Below, one piece after another: positions 53,640-62,907 of a stretch of DNA of 64,000 bases. The notes beneath the pieces are model-generated. The model was not told the origin of the DNA and ran no database searches. It worked only from the letters and a program-made list of their open reading frames with translations. Both the position numbers and the translations under genes were made by a program. Where the stretch lies: positions 43,975 to 107,974 of the forward strand of contig NZ_FXAG01000015.1 in assembly GCF_900177275.1 (NCBI RefSeq), written 5' to 3'. Position 1 is the first letter of the stretch, and each line of letters begins with the position of its first letter. This stretch comes from Pseudogulbenkiania subflava DSM 22618 (GTDB taxonomy: Bacteria; Pseudomonadota; Gammaproteobacteria; Burkholderiales; Chromobacteriaceae).

Positions 53640-54238
53640 ACCCGTACACGCTGACCTTGCTGCGCCACGGCGACATCGACCACGACGGCCGGCTGGTGGG
53701 CCGTCTCGACCTGGCGCTGAACGAGCGCGGCCGGCGCCAGCTCGCCGCCAGCTGGCAGCGCATCAACGCCCTGGCGCCGGTGACCAGCATCGCCAGCTCG
53801 CCGCTCAAACGCTGCCGCGAATTCGCCGTGCAGCAGGCGCTGGCAGGCGGCGTGCCGCTCAAGCTGGACGAGCGGCTGGCCGAGTGCGACTTCGGCGCCT
53901 GGGACGGCATGGCGCTCGCCGAGCTGGCGGCGCGCCACCCCGACTGGAGCCAAAGGTTGGCCGAAGGCTCGCTCGACGCCCCCGGCGGCGAGAACTTCGA
54001 CACCTTCCGCACTCGCGTGCTGGCCGGTTTCGCCGGCTGGATGAGCGAGGCGCGCGGCAGCCACCGCGTGCTGGTGAGCCACGGCGGCGTGATCACCGTG
54101 CTCCTGGCCGAGCTACTCGGCACCGGCTTCAACGTGGCGCGGCTGTTGACGGTGCAGCGAGGCGGTTTCGCCCAGCTTTCCATTCTCGACGGGCATCCGG
54201 CCTACCTGTTGCGCCTGGAGCCGCCATGCGCGGACTGA
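53636..54238 (+). CDS. cobC: Alpha-ribazole phosphatase-like histidine phosphatase
   Basis: Phosphoglycerate-mutase-type phosphatase, 200 residues, removing the 5' phosphate of alpha-ribazole phosphate or of the B12 product. The RHG motif is at 10-12 (LLRHGDID), with SSPLKRC, CDFGAWDGM and VSHGGVI completing the active site. It starts at GTG 53636 in a GTGA overlap with cobT and overlaps cobS by 13 bases. Position rather than sequence alone gives the specific role. Confidence 0.9.
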   Translation: MNPYTLTLLRHGDIDHDGRLVGRLDLALNERGRRQLAASWQRINALAPVTSIASSPLKRCREFAVQQALAGGVPLKLDERLAECDFGAWDGMALAELAARHPDWSQRLAEGSLDAPGGENFDTFRTRVLAGFAGWMSEARGSHRVLVSHGGVITVLLAELLGTGFNVARLLTVQRGGFAQLSILDGHPAYLLRLEPPCAD

Positions 54239-54951
54239 TCCTGGCCCTGCAGTTCCTCACCCGGCTACCCACCCCTGAGCTCAAGGAATACCGCCCGGAG
54301 TGGCTGGCCGACAGCGCGCGCTGGTTCACCGTGGTCGGCGCGCTGATCGGCGCCCTGCTGGCCGCGGCGCTGTGGCTGGGCACGCGCGTCGATCCGTGGC
54401 TCGGGGCGCTCGCCACGCTCGGCGTGTGGGTCTGGGTCAGCGGCGGCCTGCACCTGGACGGATTGGCGGACCTGGCCGACGGCCTGGGCGCGGCGCACCG
54501 TTCCCGCGAGCGCATGTTGGCGGTGATGAAGGAGCCGCACGTCGGCAGCTTCGGCGTGATCGCGCTGGTGCTTGCGCTGATTGCCAAGCTGGTGCTGCTG
54601 ATGCTGCTCGCCAAATCCTCAGCCAACCTGTGGGGGCTGCTGCTGGCGCCGGCCTGGGCTCGCCTCGGTGCGGTATGGTGGTCGGCCACCCTGCCGCCGC
54701 TGGCCGCCGGCAGCGGCGCACGTTTCGCCGAAACCACCGACTGGCGCGCACTGGGCCTCTCCGCCGCCATCCTCACCGGACTGTCCGCGCTGCTCGCCCC
54801 GGCCCTGCTGCTGGCGCCGCTGGCGCTGTGGGGCTGGCGCCGCTTCCTCCTGCGACGCCTCGGCGGCATGACCGGCGACTGCCTCGGCGCCGGCGTGGAG
54901 TGCAGCGAGATCGTGCTGCTGGTGCTGCTGGTCGTCGCCCCCGCCTTGTGA
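54226..54951 (+). CDS. cobS: Cobalamin synthase (adenosylcobinamide-GDP ribazoletransferase)
   Basis: Inner-membrane enzyme, 241 residues, six or seven segments, joining adenosylcobinamide-GDP to alpha-ribazole. It has the start LILALQFLTRLPTP and the conserved acidic GGLHLDGLADLADG and late GGMTGDCLGAGVECSE. ATG 54226 has GGAG upstream within cobC. It is last in cobT-cobC-cobS. Confidence 0.95.
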   Translation: MRGLILALQFLTRLPTPELKEYRPEWLADSARWFTVVGALIGALLAAALWLGTRVDPWLGALATLGVWVWVSGGLHLDGLADLADGLGAAHRSRERMLAVMKEPHVGSFGVIALVLALIAKLVLLMLLAKSSANLWGLLLAPAWARLGAVWWSATLPPLAAGSGARFAETTDWRALGLSAAILTGLSALLAPALLLAPLALWGWRRFLLRRLGGMTGDCLGAGVECSEIVLLVLLVVAPAL

Positions 54952-55011
54952 ATCCCCGCGCCGCCCGGCCCGACGCCGGGCGTTACCGCCCCCCTCCCGG
55001 CCTCGCCGCCC

Positions 55012-56151
55012 TCAGTGCAGCGGCAGCGCCGCCTCGCCACGGTGGCGGTCCACCACTTTCCACGGCAGCACCGGCCATTCCGGGTATTCGCAGGCGCGCG
55101 CCACGCGCGGGAAGGACGGCCCAAGGTACAGCCCCTGCGGCAGCAGGTACCAGGTGGGCAATGCCCACAGCCCGCTGTCGCGGTAGTCGCAGCCGTCGTC
55201 CTTGCCCGGCGACGCCATCTGCTGGGGGTAGAGCTGGTGCAGGGTGCGTGCCAGCCACGGGCCGAGCACCTTGTTCTGGTAGTCGTAGTTCTGCAGATGA
55301 CCGTCGGCGTCACGCGCCAGCCGGGGCTTGCCCTGGCCCAGCCACAGCACCTCCTCCAGCTGCAGTTCGCGGCCGCTTTGCACCTCGAGGTTGAGCGGGT
55401 TGTCGCCGAAATCGGGGTGGGCGCCGCCACAGTCGAAACTGGTGAACACGCTGGCGCTGAGCACGTGCTCGTTCAGCAGGCGCGGTGTGACCGTCTGCTC
55501 GTAGTCGAAGCCGCGGCGGCGCGCCCCGCCGAGGGCGCAGTCGAAGTAGCCGTTCACCTCCTGCCAGTGCCGGCTTTCCAGCACGGGGTTGAGGCGCTGC
55601 TGCACCCCGGCAGGGTAGCCCTCCTCCACCCGGAAGAAGCGGATCTTGCTGACCGGTTCCTGCCACCAGCGCAGCCGGTAGCTGCCGACGCGCTGCTCCC
55701 GCCCCGGGCGCAGCGTCAGATCGGCCAGGCGCACGAACTCGTAGGGGTGCTGCTGGCGCAGCCGCGCCAGCACGTCCACCTCGCTGGCGGGCAAGGCGTC
55801 GGGCGGCAGCGGACTCAGGCTGATCGGCTTGCTGCCCTGCCAGCGCCCCTGCCAGCCGCCCTTGCCGTCCGGGCGCAGCACCAGGTCGGTACGGCTCTCG
55901 TCGTAGCCGAGGTTCTCGCCCAGCGTGACGCTGCCGTCGGCGCGGCGCTGGCCGTCCAGCGCGATGTCATGGTGATACTTGCGGTAAAAGTAGCGGCCGT
56001 CGGCCTTGCCGTCCTTGGCGAGGTTCAATTCCATCACCACCGCCGCGCTGCCGATCTGGCCCTGCAGCAGCAGCGGCGCCGCCAGCAGCGGCGACAGCAC
56101 GCCGGCCGCGCCGAGGGAGGCGAGGCCGACACGGAGCATCATGGTCTTCAT
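55012..56151 (-). CDS. Secreted hypothetical protein with DUF3298/RsiV-like C-terminus
   Basis: A 379-residue exported protein with a signal peptide (about 1-24, MLRVGLASLGAAGVL, cut near LLAAP). The middle is beta-rich with WQGRW and many polar residues. The region ASVFTSFDCGGAHPDFGDNP (about 255-275) resembles the DUF3298 domain of RsiV and PdaC, where a GGAH-type loop is typical; later CDYRDSGLWALPTWYLLP fits too. Cys residues suggest disulfides in the periplasm. ATG 56151 was chosen for the signal peptide. Function unknown. Confidence 0.7.
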   Translation of the reverse strand: MKTMMLRVGLASLGAAGVLSPLLAAPLLLQGQIGSAAVVMELNLAKDGKADGRYFYRKYHHDIALDGQRRADGSVTLGENLGYDESRTDLVLRPDGKGGWQGRWQGSKPISLSPLPPDALPASEVDVLARLRQQHPYEFVRLADLTLRPGREQRVGSYRLRWWQEPVSKIRFFRVEEGYPAGVQQRLNPVLESRHWQEVNGYFDCALGGARRRGFDYEQTVTPRLLNEHVLSASVFTSFDCGGAHPDFGDNPLNLEVQSGRELQLEEVLWLGQGKPRLARDADGHLQNYDYQNKVLGPWLARTLHQLYPQQMASPGKDDGCDYRDSGLWALPTWYLLPQGLYLGPSFPRVARACEYPEWPVLPWKVVDRHRGEAALPLH

Positions 56152-56184
56152 ACGGGTATCCGGCATCCATCTGACAGCAGCATA

Positions 56185-56216
56185 CAAAAAACAACGCCAC
56201 TGCGGGGCAGTGGCGT
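56185..56216 (-). terminator. Terminator after speB
   Basis: ACGCCACTG-ccccg-CAGTGGCGT, followed on the minus strand by TGTTTTTTG. It lies 27 bases past the speB stop. Confidence 0.85.
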
Positions 56217-56242
56217 CGTCGGGGTGGGGACGGGAGGAACGC

Positions 56243-57208
56243 TTACAGCGTACCGGCCACCTTGCGGTTGCGCAGCAGGCACAGCAGGTCACAGGCGATG
56301 TGCGCCGCGGCCAGCGCGGTGATCTCGCTCTGGTCGAACGGCGGCGACACCTCCACCACGTCCATGCCGACCAGGTTGACGTCGCCCAGGTTGCGCACGA
56401 TCTTCAGCGCCTGCGCCGTAGTCAACCCACCCGGCACCGGGGTACCGGTGCCCGGAGCGAACGCCGGGTCGAGGCAGTCGATGTCGAAGGTCAGATAGGT
56501 CGGGTTATCGCCGACGACTTCCTTGATACGCGCGATGGCCGCCTCGGTGCCGTTGTCGTGCACCCACGGCGCATCCAGGCGCTGGATACCCATGAAGTCG
56601 TCGTTCCAGGTGCGCAGGCCGACCTGTACCGAGGTCTGCGGGTCGATCAGCCCGTCCTTCACCGCCTTGTAGAACATGGTGCCGTGGTTGAGCGAGTCCG
56701 GGCTGTCGTCCGGCCAGGTGTCGCAGTGCGCGTCGAAGTGGATGATCGACAGCGGCTTGCCGAACTTCTCGGCGTGCGCGATCAACAGCGGGTAGGTGAC
56801 GTAGTGGTCGCCGCCGAAGGTCAGCATCCTGGCGCCCGAAGCCAGAATGGTACGCGCGTGCTCGATGATGCTGTCCTTGATGGTCAGCGGGTTGTGGGCG
56901 TCGAACCAGCAGTCGCCGTAGTCGATCACCGCCAGATCGTCGAACGGGTCGAAGCCCCACGGGAACGGCTTGAGCTCGGCCAGCTGCACGCTGGCAGCAC
57001 GCACCGCGGCCGGGCCGAGACGCGCGCCGGGGCGGAAGGTCACCGCTAGGTCGAGCGGGATGCCGGACACGGCCACGTCGACACCGGAGAGGTCGCGCGT
57101 GTAGTTGCGGCGCATGAAGCTCAGGACGCCGCCGTAAGTGTTTTCAATCGAGGAACCGTACAACGAGGTACGACGAATGGCGCCATCGCCATGAATCGTG
57201 TGAGACAT
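56243..57208 (-). CDS. speB: Agmatinase (ureohydrolase family)
   Basis: Manganese enzyme hydrolysing agmatine to putrescine and urea, 321 residues. Metal ligands are in LTFGGDHYVTYP, IIHFDAHCDTWPDD and LTFDIDCLDPAFAPGTGTP. SLNHGTMF in the specificity region fits agmatinase better than arginase. ATG 57208 has GGAGAG upstream. No speA is nearby, so another guanidino substrate (for example guanidinobutyrate) cannot be excluded. Confidence 0.92.
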   Translation of the reverse strand: MSHTIHGDGAIRRTSLYGSSIENTYGGVLSFMRRNYTRDLSGVDVAVSGIPLDLAVTFRPGARLGPAAVRAASVQLAELKPFPWGFDPFDDLAVIDYGDCWFDAHNPLTIKDSIIEHARTILASGARMLTFGGDHYVTYPLLIAHAEKFGKPLSIIHFDAHCDTWPDDSPDSLNHGTMFYKAVKDGLIDPQTSVQVGLRTWNDDFMGIQRLDAPWVHDNGTEAAIARIKEVVGDNPTYLTFDIDCLDPAFAPGTGTPVPGGLTTAQALKIVRNLGDVNLVGMDVVEVSPPFDQSEITALAAAHIACDLLCLLRNRKVAGTL

Positions 57209-57386
57209 GAAACTCTCCGTCAGAGAGTACGCCGGGGCTGCACCGCAGCCGGCACCGACGCTTCCCGTCCATCTTGCAAGCCGACGGGTTGAGGCTGCCG
57301 CGCCGCCTTGGCACGGAGAGCGATAGTGTGCCGCGCCCGTGCGGCACTTTCAAGCCCGCCGGGGTTGGCCGAAGCCACCCCGGCAT

Positions 57387-57413
57387 GAAAAAGACCGGCG
57401 TGAACACCGCCGG
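57387..57413 (-). terminator. Terminator after phoX
   Basis: CCGGCG-gtgttca-CGCCGG, then TCTTTTTC on the minus strand, 34 bases past the phoX stop. A copy of the dispersed 11-mer (57364-57374) sits just beyond, in a small CCGGGG/CCCCGG stem. Confidence 0.75.
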
Positions 57414-57446
57414 CACAAGGCTTGAGAGGCACTACGAACGGGAAGA

Positions 57447-59411
57447 TCAGGAACCGATCACGCCGCCGTCCAGCTTGCGGATCACCACGGTGGCGGCACG
57501 CGGACGGCCGGCTTTCGGACCTTCCGGCCAGCTGGAGATCGCCAGCGGCTGGGCCGGATCGGAGCGCTCGCTGTCCGGTTCGCCCGGGTGCTGGATGTTG
57601 ATGAACAGCGTCTTGTTGTCCGGGGTGAAGGCGATGCCGGTGATCTCGCAGCCGTTGGGGCCGGTCAGGAAGCGGCGGAACTCGCCGGTCTCCGGCACCA
57701 CCGCCAGCACCTGGTTGTTGCCCATGCCCTTGTATTCCTTCATGTTCACCGTCGAGGTGGACACGTCGGTCTCGACCCACAACACGCCGTTGTAGTCGAA
57801 CTTCAGGCCGTCCTGGCTACCGAAGGCATCACCCTTGATATTGCCCTTGTGCTCGGCCTTGTCGGCGTCCGGGCGACCGGCCAGCACGAAGATGTCCCAC
57901 TTGAAACCGGTAGAAGCGGCATCGCCACCGTTCTCGTTCCAGCGGATGATGTGGCCAAACTTGTTGTCGACGCGCGGGTTGGCGGCGTCCGGACCGGGCT
58001 TGCCATCCTTGCCGCGGTCGCTGTTGTTGGTCAGGGTGCAGTACACCTCACCCGGCTTGTGGCTATGCACCGCGATCCATTCCGGACGGTCCATCTTGGT
58101 GGCGCCCATCACGTCGGCCGCCATGCGCGCCTTGATCACCACGTCGCCCTGGCTGGCGAAGCCCTTGTCGGCGGTCAGACCGTTCTGGCCGGCCACCAGC
58201 GGCAGCCACTGGCCGGAACCGTCGGCGTCGAAGCGCGCCACGTACAGCGTGCCCTCATCCAGCAGGTGCATATTCGCCTTGCGGTTCTTCGGATCGAACT
58301 TGTTCTTGGAAACGAATTTGTAGATGTATTCAAAACGCTGATCGTCGCCCATGTACACCACGGCGTGGCCGGACGGCGCAATCGTCACCGTCGCGCCTTC
58401 GTGCTTGAAGCGGCCCAGCGCGGTGCGCTTGACCGGCTTGGATTTCGGATCAAACGGATCGATCTCCACCACCCAGCCGAAGCGGTTCGGTTCGTTCGGG
58501 TTGAGCTGGGCGTCGAAACGGAAATCCTCCCACGCCCACTTGTAGCCGGCGTCCTTGTTGGAGATGCCATAGCGCTTCTCCAAGTCGGTCAGCTTGCCCG
58601 AATCGTTGACGAACACGCCGTCGAAGTTCTCTTCACAGGTGAGATAGGTGCCCCACGGCGTCGGGCCACTGGCGCAGTTCTGGAAGGTGCCGAGCACTTC
58701 CACCCCCTTCGGGTCCGCCTCGGTCTGCATCAGCGCATGACCGCGCGCCGGGCCCTGGATGGCGATCGGGGTATTGGCATGGATGCGGCGCGCGTACTTG
58801 GACGGGCGCACCACCTTCCAGCCGCCCTTGCCGGTGTCCTCGACCTCGATCACCGACACGCCGACCGCCGCCTGCGCCTTCTTCACCTTGTCGGCGTTCC
58901 AGGTCTTCATGCCATCGATGTGCAGCAAACCATCGTCGGTGTATTCGTGGTTGATCGCCATCAGGCCGTGCTTGGAGCCGATAGAGCCCAGCGGCAGCGG
59001 GAAGAAGGCCATGCCATCGTGGTGCATGCCGGCCTGCAGCGCCTGCTCTTCGGCGCTGTTGGACGCATCCGGCTTGAACGCCGGCATCGCCCCCTTGATG
59101 CCGACCGGGTCGCCCCAGGCGTACAGCACGTCGGCCACGTAGCCTTCCGGCACCACCACCTTGTCTTCGAAACTGAACGGCACCGGCTTGAAGCCCAGCA
59201 CCGGAGCCTTGCGCGTGAACGGCACCTGCGCCGCCTCGGCCAGGGTGGCCAGGCTACCGCCCAGCAGACCGGCCAGGCCGGCGGCGCCCGTGCCCTTCAG
59301 CACGCCGCGGCGCGAGAAGCGCGCTTCCAGCACCTCGGACAAGGCGGGGTTGGCCGAATGATTGGAGGGTTCATCCACGCCGTGCTGCTTGATCTTGTAG
59401 CTCTCGCTCAT
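57447..59411 (-). CDS. phoX: PhoX family alkaline phosphatase (DUF839)
   Basis: Exported calcium/iron phosphomonoesterase that frees phosphate from organic esters, 654 residues. A Tat signal is present (FSRRGVLKGTGAAGLAGLLG, 32-51, in a long N-region), so it is exported folded with cofactors. Motifs include MAINHEYTDDG, TYLTCEENFDGVF and VWVETD-type stretches (GVLWVETDVST). ATG 59411 has AGGAG upstream. A TTGTCAT word (59483-59477) upstream could be half a Pho box, and PhoBR lies in the same window. Confidence 0.93.
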   Translation of the reverse strand: MSESYKIKQHGVDEPSNHSANPALSEVLEARFSRRGVLKGTGAAGLAGLLGGSLATLAEAAQVPFTRKAPVLGFKPVPFSFEDKVVVPEGYVADVLYAWGDPVGIKGAMPAFKPDASNSAEEQALQAGMHHDGMAFFPLPLGSIGSKHGLMAINHEYTDDGLLHIDGMKTWNADKVKKAQAAVGVSVIEVEDTGKGGWKVVRPSKYARRIHANTPIAIQGPARGHALMQTEADPKGVEVLGTFQNCASGPTPWGTYLTCEENFDGVFVNDSGKLTDLEKRYGISNKDAGYKWAWEDFRFDAQLNPNEPNRFGWVVEIDPFDPKSKPVKRTALGRFKHEGATVTIAPSGHAVVYMGDDQRFEYIYKFVSKNKFDPKNRKANMHLLDEGTLYVARFDADGSGQWLPLVAGQNGLTADKGFASQGDVVIKARMAADVMGATKMDRPEWIAVHSHKPGEVYCTLTNNSDRGKDGKPGPDAANPRVDNKFGHIIRWNENGGDAASTGFKWDIFVLAGRPDADKAEHKGNIKGDAFGSQDGLKFDYNGVLWVETDVSTSTVNMKEYKGMGNNQVLAVVPETGEFRRFLTGPNGCEITGIAFTPDNKTLFINIQHPGEPDSERSDPAQPLAISSWPEGPKAGRPRAATVVIRKLDGGVIGS

Positions 59412-59506
59412 TCAACGCTCCTGGAAAATCGGTCTTACCCCGCAGGGAATCGACCGCCAAGCCTAAGAGCGAGACATGACAATCAGATCACGCCGCCATG
59501 TCGATT

Positions 59507-60298
59507 TCATGAATGATTGCGCGCCGCCCAGCCCTGCTGCTGCCACAGGCGCAGACGCAGCCTCACGTCGTACCACACCGGACGCAAGCCGAGCAGGAAC
59601 AACCCGCCCGCCAGCGGCAGCGAAAAACCGAAACCGAGATGCTTGAAGCCCAGCGCCCCGACCACCCCGCCGACGAAGAACGACACCAGGATCAGCAGAT
59701 AGAGCCGCAACTTGGCATGATTGGCCTGCACTCGTTGCACCCGCGTCGGGCCGGCCCGGTCGAGGTAGAACAACTTGGCCAGCTCGATGCCGATGTCGGT
59801 GGCGATGCCGGTCATGTGCGTGGTGCGCAGCAGCCCGCGCGACAGCTTGGTGACGATGGTGTTGTGCATGCCCATGATGAAGCACAGCAGCAGCACCGTC
59901 GGCGGCGTCAACAAGCCCTTGTGCGTCGACAGCCCCGCCCCCAGCAGACCGAACAGCAGCAGCAGCAGGGCCTCCTCCATGATCGACACGCCGTAACCGC
60001 CGCGCAGGCGCCGACGCCGCGCCCAGATGATCAGCCAGGTGGAATGCATCGCCCCGGCCACGAAGCTCACCAGCATCAACAGCGCGGACAGGGCCAGGCG
60101 CAATTCGCCCAGCGCGAAATGGTCCGCCATGCTGGAGACGACGCCGGAAACGTGGGAGGTGTAGCGGTGTACCGCGAGGAAACCGCCGGCGTTGAGGGCG
60201 CCGGCACTGAACGCCATCGACCAGCCGAGCTGATGAATTACCCGGTCGTTGAAAGGCCCCCGGTCCAACAGCCGGGTGATGTTGACGCGTCGCGACAT
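59507..60298 (-). CDS. YoaK family (DUF1275) membrane protein
   Basis: A 263-residue inner-membrane protein with six predicted segments. Family stretches are LGWSMAFSAGALNAGGFLAV, TSHVSGVVSSM and MGMHNTIVTKLS followed by TTHMTGIATDIG. The function is not established. It starts at ATG 60298 and stands alone between phoX and the SPOR gene terminator. Confidence 0.9.
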   Translation of the reverse strand: MSRRVNITRLLDRGPFNDRVIHQLGWSMAFSAGALNAGGFLAVHRYTSHVSGVVSSMADHFALGELRLALSALLMLVSFVAGAMHSTWLIIWARRRRLRGGYGVSIMEEALLLLLFGLLGAGLSTHKGLLTPPTVLLLCFIMGMHNTIVTKLSRGLLRTTHMTGIATDIGIELAKLFYLDRAGPTRVQRVQANHAKLRLYLLILVSFFVGGVVGALGFKHLGFGFSLPLAGGLFLLGLRPVWYDVRLRLRLWQQQGWAARNHS

Positions 60299-60312
60299 GG
60301 CAGCAGATGGCC

Positions 60313-60341
60313 AAAGAAAAAGCGGCAGGAGCGCCGCTTTT
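60313..60341 (-). terminator. Terminator after the SPOR gene
   Basis: AAAGCGGC-gctcct-GCCGCTTT then TTCTTT on the minus strand, 43 bases past the stop of the SPOR-domain gene. It ends the rfaE2-birA-coaX-SPOR transcript. Confidence 0.8.
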
Positions 60342-60383
60342 CAATAATGCGCCGCCAGCCTCACCCTGGCAAGCGGGCCGACG

Positions 60384-61229
60384 TCATGGACACGCCGCCA
60401 GCGGCACCCCCGGCAGCAGACGCTTCTGCAGTGCCTCGAGATGCGCAACCTGCTCCGCGTTCAGCGCCCCTAGCGTCAGCCGGGTGCGGGTTACCTGCTG
60501 ACCACGCGGCTCGACCTGCACCTTGGCATACCCCGCCGCCTTGGCCTTGGCCGCCAGCGCCTGGGCCGAGGCCTCGCTGCCGAACAGGCCGAGCGACACG
60601 CTGCCCTTGCGCTCGTCGTTCTGCACGATGTAGCCGTCGAAACCCTTGCCCTTGAGTTCGGCCAGCAAGGTCTGCGCTTCGGCCGGCGTCGCCAGCGCCG
60701 GGTGGTAGACCCAGAACTTGCCGCTGCCGCGCAGCTCGCTGCTCTGCACCTCCTTGAGCTGGCCCGCACCGAGCTTGAACGATGCTAGGCGTGCCTTCAC
60801 GCGAGCCAGCTGGCGCGCCTCGAACGGCCCCCACTGGTAGCACGCCAGCGCCTCGGGCTTGGGTGCCGCGACCTTCGGTGCGGGCACGACCGGGGCCGGC
60901 GGCACCGCGGCCAGCTTGGGCGCAGGCACGGGCTTGGCCTCCACCGGATTCGGGGCCGGCACGGCTGCCTTTCCTGGCGCAACCGCCGGCACGGCATCGA
61001 GCGAGGCCGGCAGCGCGGTCGGGGTAGCCGCAGCGGCCGGTGCGCTCGTCGCCGCCTTCGCCGTCATGGCGACCGGGGCCGACGCCGCGACCCAGCCGGC
61101 CGGTAGCAGCTTGAGCGACTCCGGGCTGACTTCCTGGGCGTGGATATCGACCGTCGGATGCGGCTTCAGCGCCCCGTACAATGCCGCCACCAGATTCAGC
61201 CCGACCACCAAGGCTAGAAACCACTTCAT
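60384..61229 (-). CDS. SPOR-domain protein with N-terminal membrane anchor
   Basis: A 281-residue protein with one N-terminal membrane helix (MKWFLALVVGLNLVAALYGA), a long Ala/Pro linker (about 48-125) and a C-terminal SPOR-type domain (about 130-250: CYQWGPFEARQLARVKARLA, ELKGKGFDGYIV, VSLGLFGSEASAQA). SPOR domains bind denuded glycan strands at the septum. ATG 61229 overlaps the coaX stop (ATGA). Its exact role is unknown; it probably acts at the divisome. Confidence 0.87.
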   Translation of the reverse strand: MKWFLALVVGLNLVAALYGALKPHPTVDIHAQEVSPESLKLLPAGWVAASAPVAMTAKAATSAPAAAATPTALPASLDAVPAVAPGKAAVPAPNPVEAKPVPAPKLAAVPPAPVVPAPKVAAPKPEALACYQWGPFEARQLARVKARLASFKLGAGQLKEVQSSELRGSGKFWVYHPALATPAEAQTLLAELKGKGFDGYIVQNDERKGSVSLGLFGSEASAQALAAKAKAAGYAKVQVEPRGQQVTRTRLTLGALNAEQVAHLEALQKRLLPGVPLAACP

Positions 61230-61942
61230 GATTCGCCCGCCATCTTCAACAATCCCATGAGGACCAGATTATCCACGATCCGCAGCGGCGCCGCGAGCCA
61301 GGGAGCCAGCCGCTCGGCATCCCCCCCAGTCAGCAACAGTTCGGCCGGACCGCGTCCGGTGCTCTCGACCAGGCGGCGGCGCATGCGCTCGATCGCACCG
61401 CACAAGGCGTCCGCCGCGCCCGACGCCAGCGCGTCCTGCGTCCCTTGCGGAAAAGCCACCACCTGCCCCGGCATCCGGTTCAGATTGGCGGTGCCGCGCG
61501 CCAGGCTCTCCAGCATCAAGGCATGGCCCGGCAGAATCAGCCCGCCCAGATAGTCGCCCTCGGCGGTCAGCGCCTCCACCGTCAACGCGGTGCCGGCGCA
61601 GGCCACCACCACGTCGCCGGCGCACAACTCGCGCGCCGCCAGCACCGCCAGCCAGCGGTCCGCCCCCTGCTCGGACGGATCCCGGTAACGGTTGCGTACC
61701 CCGCCGCCGTCACGCTGCGACCTCACCCACTGCACCGGCTGCGGCGCCGCCGCCTCCAGCGCCGCCGTCACCGCCGCGCTCGCCACCGAGGCCGCGTGCA
61801 CACTGCGAATGGGATACCCCGCCCAGACCGCGGCCAGGGTAGCGATGTCGGCGTGCGTGACCGCCCCTTGCGCCAGCCAGTCGCGGCCGTCGTGCAGCGC
61901 CCACTTCACCCGGGTATTGCCGGCGTCGATCAACAGCTTCAC
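61226..61942 (-). CDS. coaX: Type III pantothenate kinase
   Basis: First step of CoA synthesis, 238 residues, ASKHA fold. Motifs are LLIDAGNTRVKWAL (phosphate loop), GADRWLAVLAARE, VVACAGTALTVEAL and GGLILPGHALMLESLARGTA. It starts at GTG 61942 in a GTGA overlap with birA and ends in an ATGA overlap with the SPOR gene. It replaces the unrelated CoaA kinase used by E. coli. Confidence 0.95.
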   Translation of the reverse strand: MKLLIDAGNTRVKWALHDGRDWLAQGAVTHADIATLAAVWAGYPIRSVHAASVASAAVTAALEAAAPQPVQWVRSQRDGGGVRNRYRDPSEQGADRWLAVLAARELCAGDVVVACAGTALTVEALTAEGDYLGGLILPGHALMLESLARGTANLNRMPGQVVAFPQGTQDALASGAADALCGAIERMRRRLVESTGRGPAELLLTGGDAERLAPWLAAPLRIVDNLVLMGLLKMAGES

Positions 61943-62907
61943 GACAACGCCCTCAGGCTCACTTCGCCGACGTGGAAGCGCTGCATTCCCGCCGCCGTTT
62001 CCACCTCCAGCGCGCCGTCGTCGGCCACGCCGCGGGCGATACCCTCGATCGGCTCGCCGTGCGAGAACGACAGACGCACCGGGCTGTCGCGGTGTGCCGA
62101 CAGCGCCAGCCACTCCTCGCGCACCGCGGCGAACCCCTGTTTGGCAAAGGCGTCGAGCACCTGCTGCAGCTCGTTGAGCAGCGCCGCCAGCAGGGCATTG
62201 CGGCCCACGCGCACGCCGGCCTGGTCCAGCGCCGCCACCGGCTGATCGACCTCGCCCGGCAACTGCAGGTTGAGGCCGATGCCGATCACCACCGCCGCCG
62301 GCCCCATCGCCTCGCCGGACAGCTCGATCAGGATGCCGGCCAGCTTGCGGCCGTCGAGCAGCACGTCGTTGGGCCACTTCAGCGTCACCGGCGCACCCAA
62401 GACACGCAGAGCCCTCGCCAAGGCCACGCCGACCGCCAGCGACAGGCCGGCCAGGCCGGCCAAGCCCTTGTCGAAGCGCCACAACAGCGAGAAGGTCAGC
62501 CCCGAGCCCAGCCGCATCTGCCAGCGCCGGCCGAGCCGGCCGCGGCCGGCGGTCTGCAGCTCGGCGGCCAGCACCAGCCCGTGCAGGTCGCTGCTGGTGG
62601 CATGCTGCATCAGCTGGGAATTGGTCGAATCGATGCGCTCGGCCACCGCCACGGTCAGGGCTTCGGCGGCCGCCGGCGCGAGCCCGGCGCGGATCGCCGT
62701 CACGTCGAGCCACTCGAAGCCTTCGGCCAACTTGTAGCCCTGGCCGCGCACGCTGTACACAGCGAGACCGAAGTCGTTCTCGATGGTGTGCACCGCCTGC
62801 CACACCAGGGTGCGCGACACGCCGAGCTGCTGCGCGATCGCCTCGCCGGAATGGAAGCGGCCGTCGGACAGCGCCCGCAGCACCGCGAAGGCGTGCTGCT
62901 CGCTCAC
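61939..62907 (-). CDS. birA: Biotin-protein ligase / biotin operon repressor
   Basis: Attaches biotin to carrier proteins and, through its N-terminal HTH, can repress biotin genes. It has 322 residues: winged helix 1-65 (GEAIAQQLGVSRTLVWQAVH), ligase domain with AGRGRLGRRW (biotinyl-AMP loop) and KWPNDVLLDGRKLAGILIE, and a C-terminal SH3-like cap. It starts at GTG 62907 in a GTGA overlap with rfaE2. A full-length repressor type is present even though no bio genes are in view. Confidence 0.95.
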   Translation of the reverse strand: MSEQHAFAVLRALSDGRFHSGEAIAQQLGVSRTLVWQAVHTIENDFGLAVYSVRGQGYKLAEGFEWLDVTAIRAGLAPAAAEALTVAVAERIDSTNSQLMQHATSSDLHGLVLAAELQTAGRGRLGRRWQMRLGSGLTFSLLWRFDKGLAGLAGLSLAVGVALARALRVLGAPVTLKWPNDVLLDGRKLAGILIELSGEAMGPAAVVIGIGLNLQLPGEVDQPVAALDQAGVRVGRNALLAALLNELQQVLDAFAKQGFAAVREEWLALSAHRDSPVRLSFSHGEPIEGIARGVADDGALEVETAAGMQRFHVGEVSLRALS

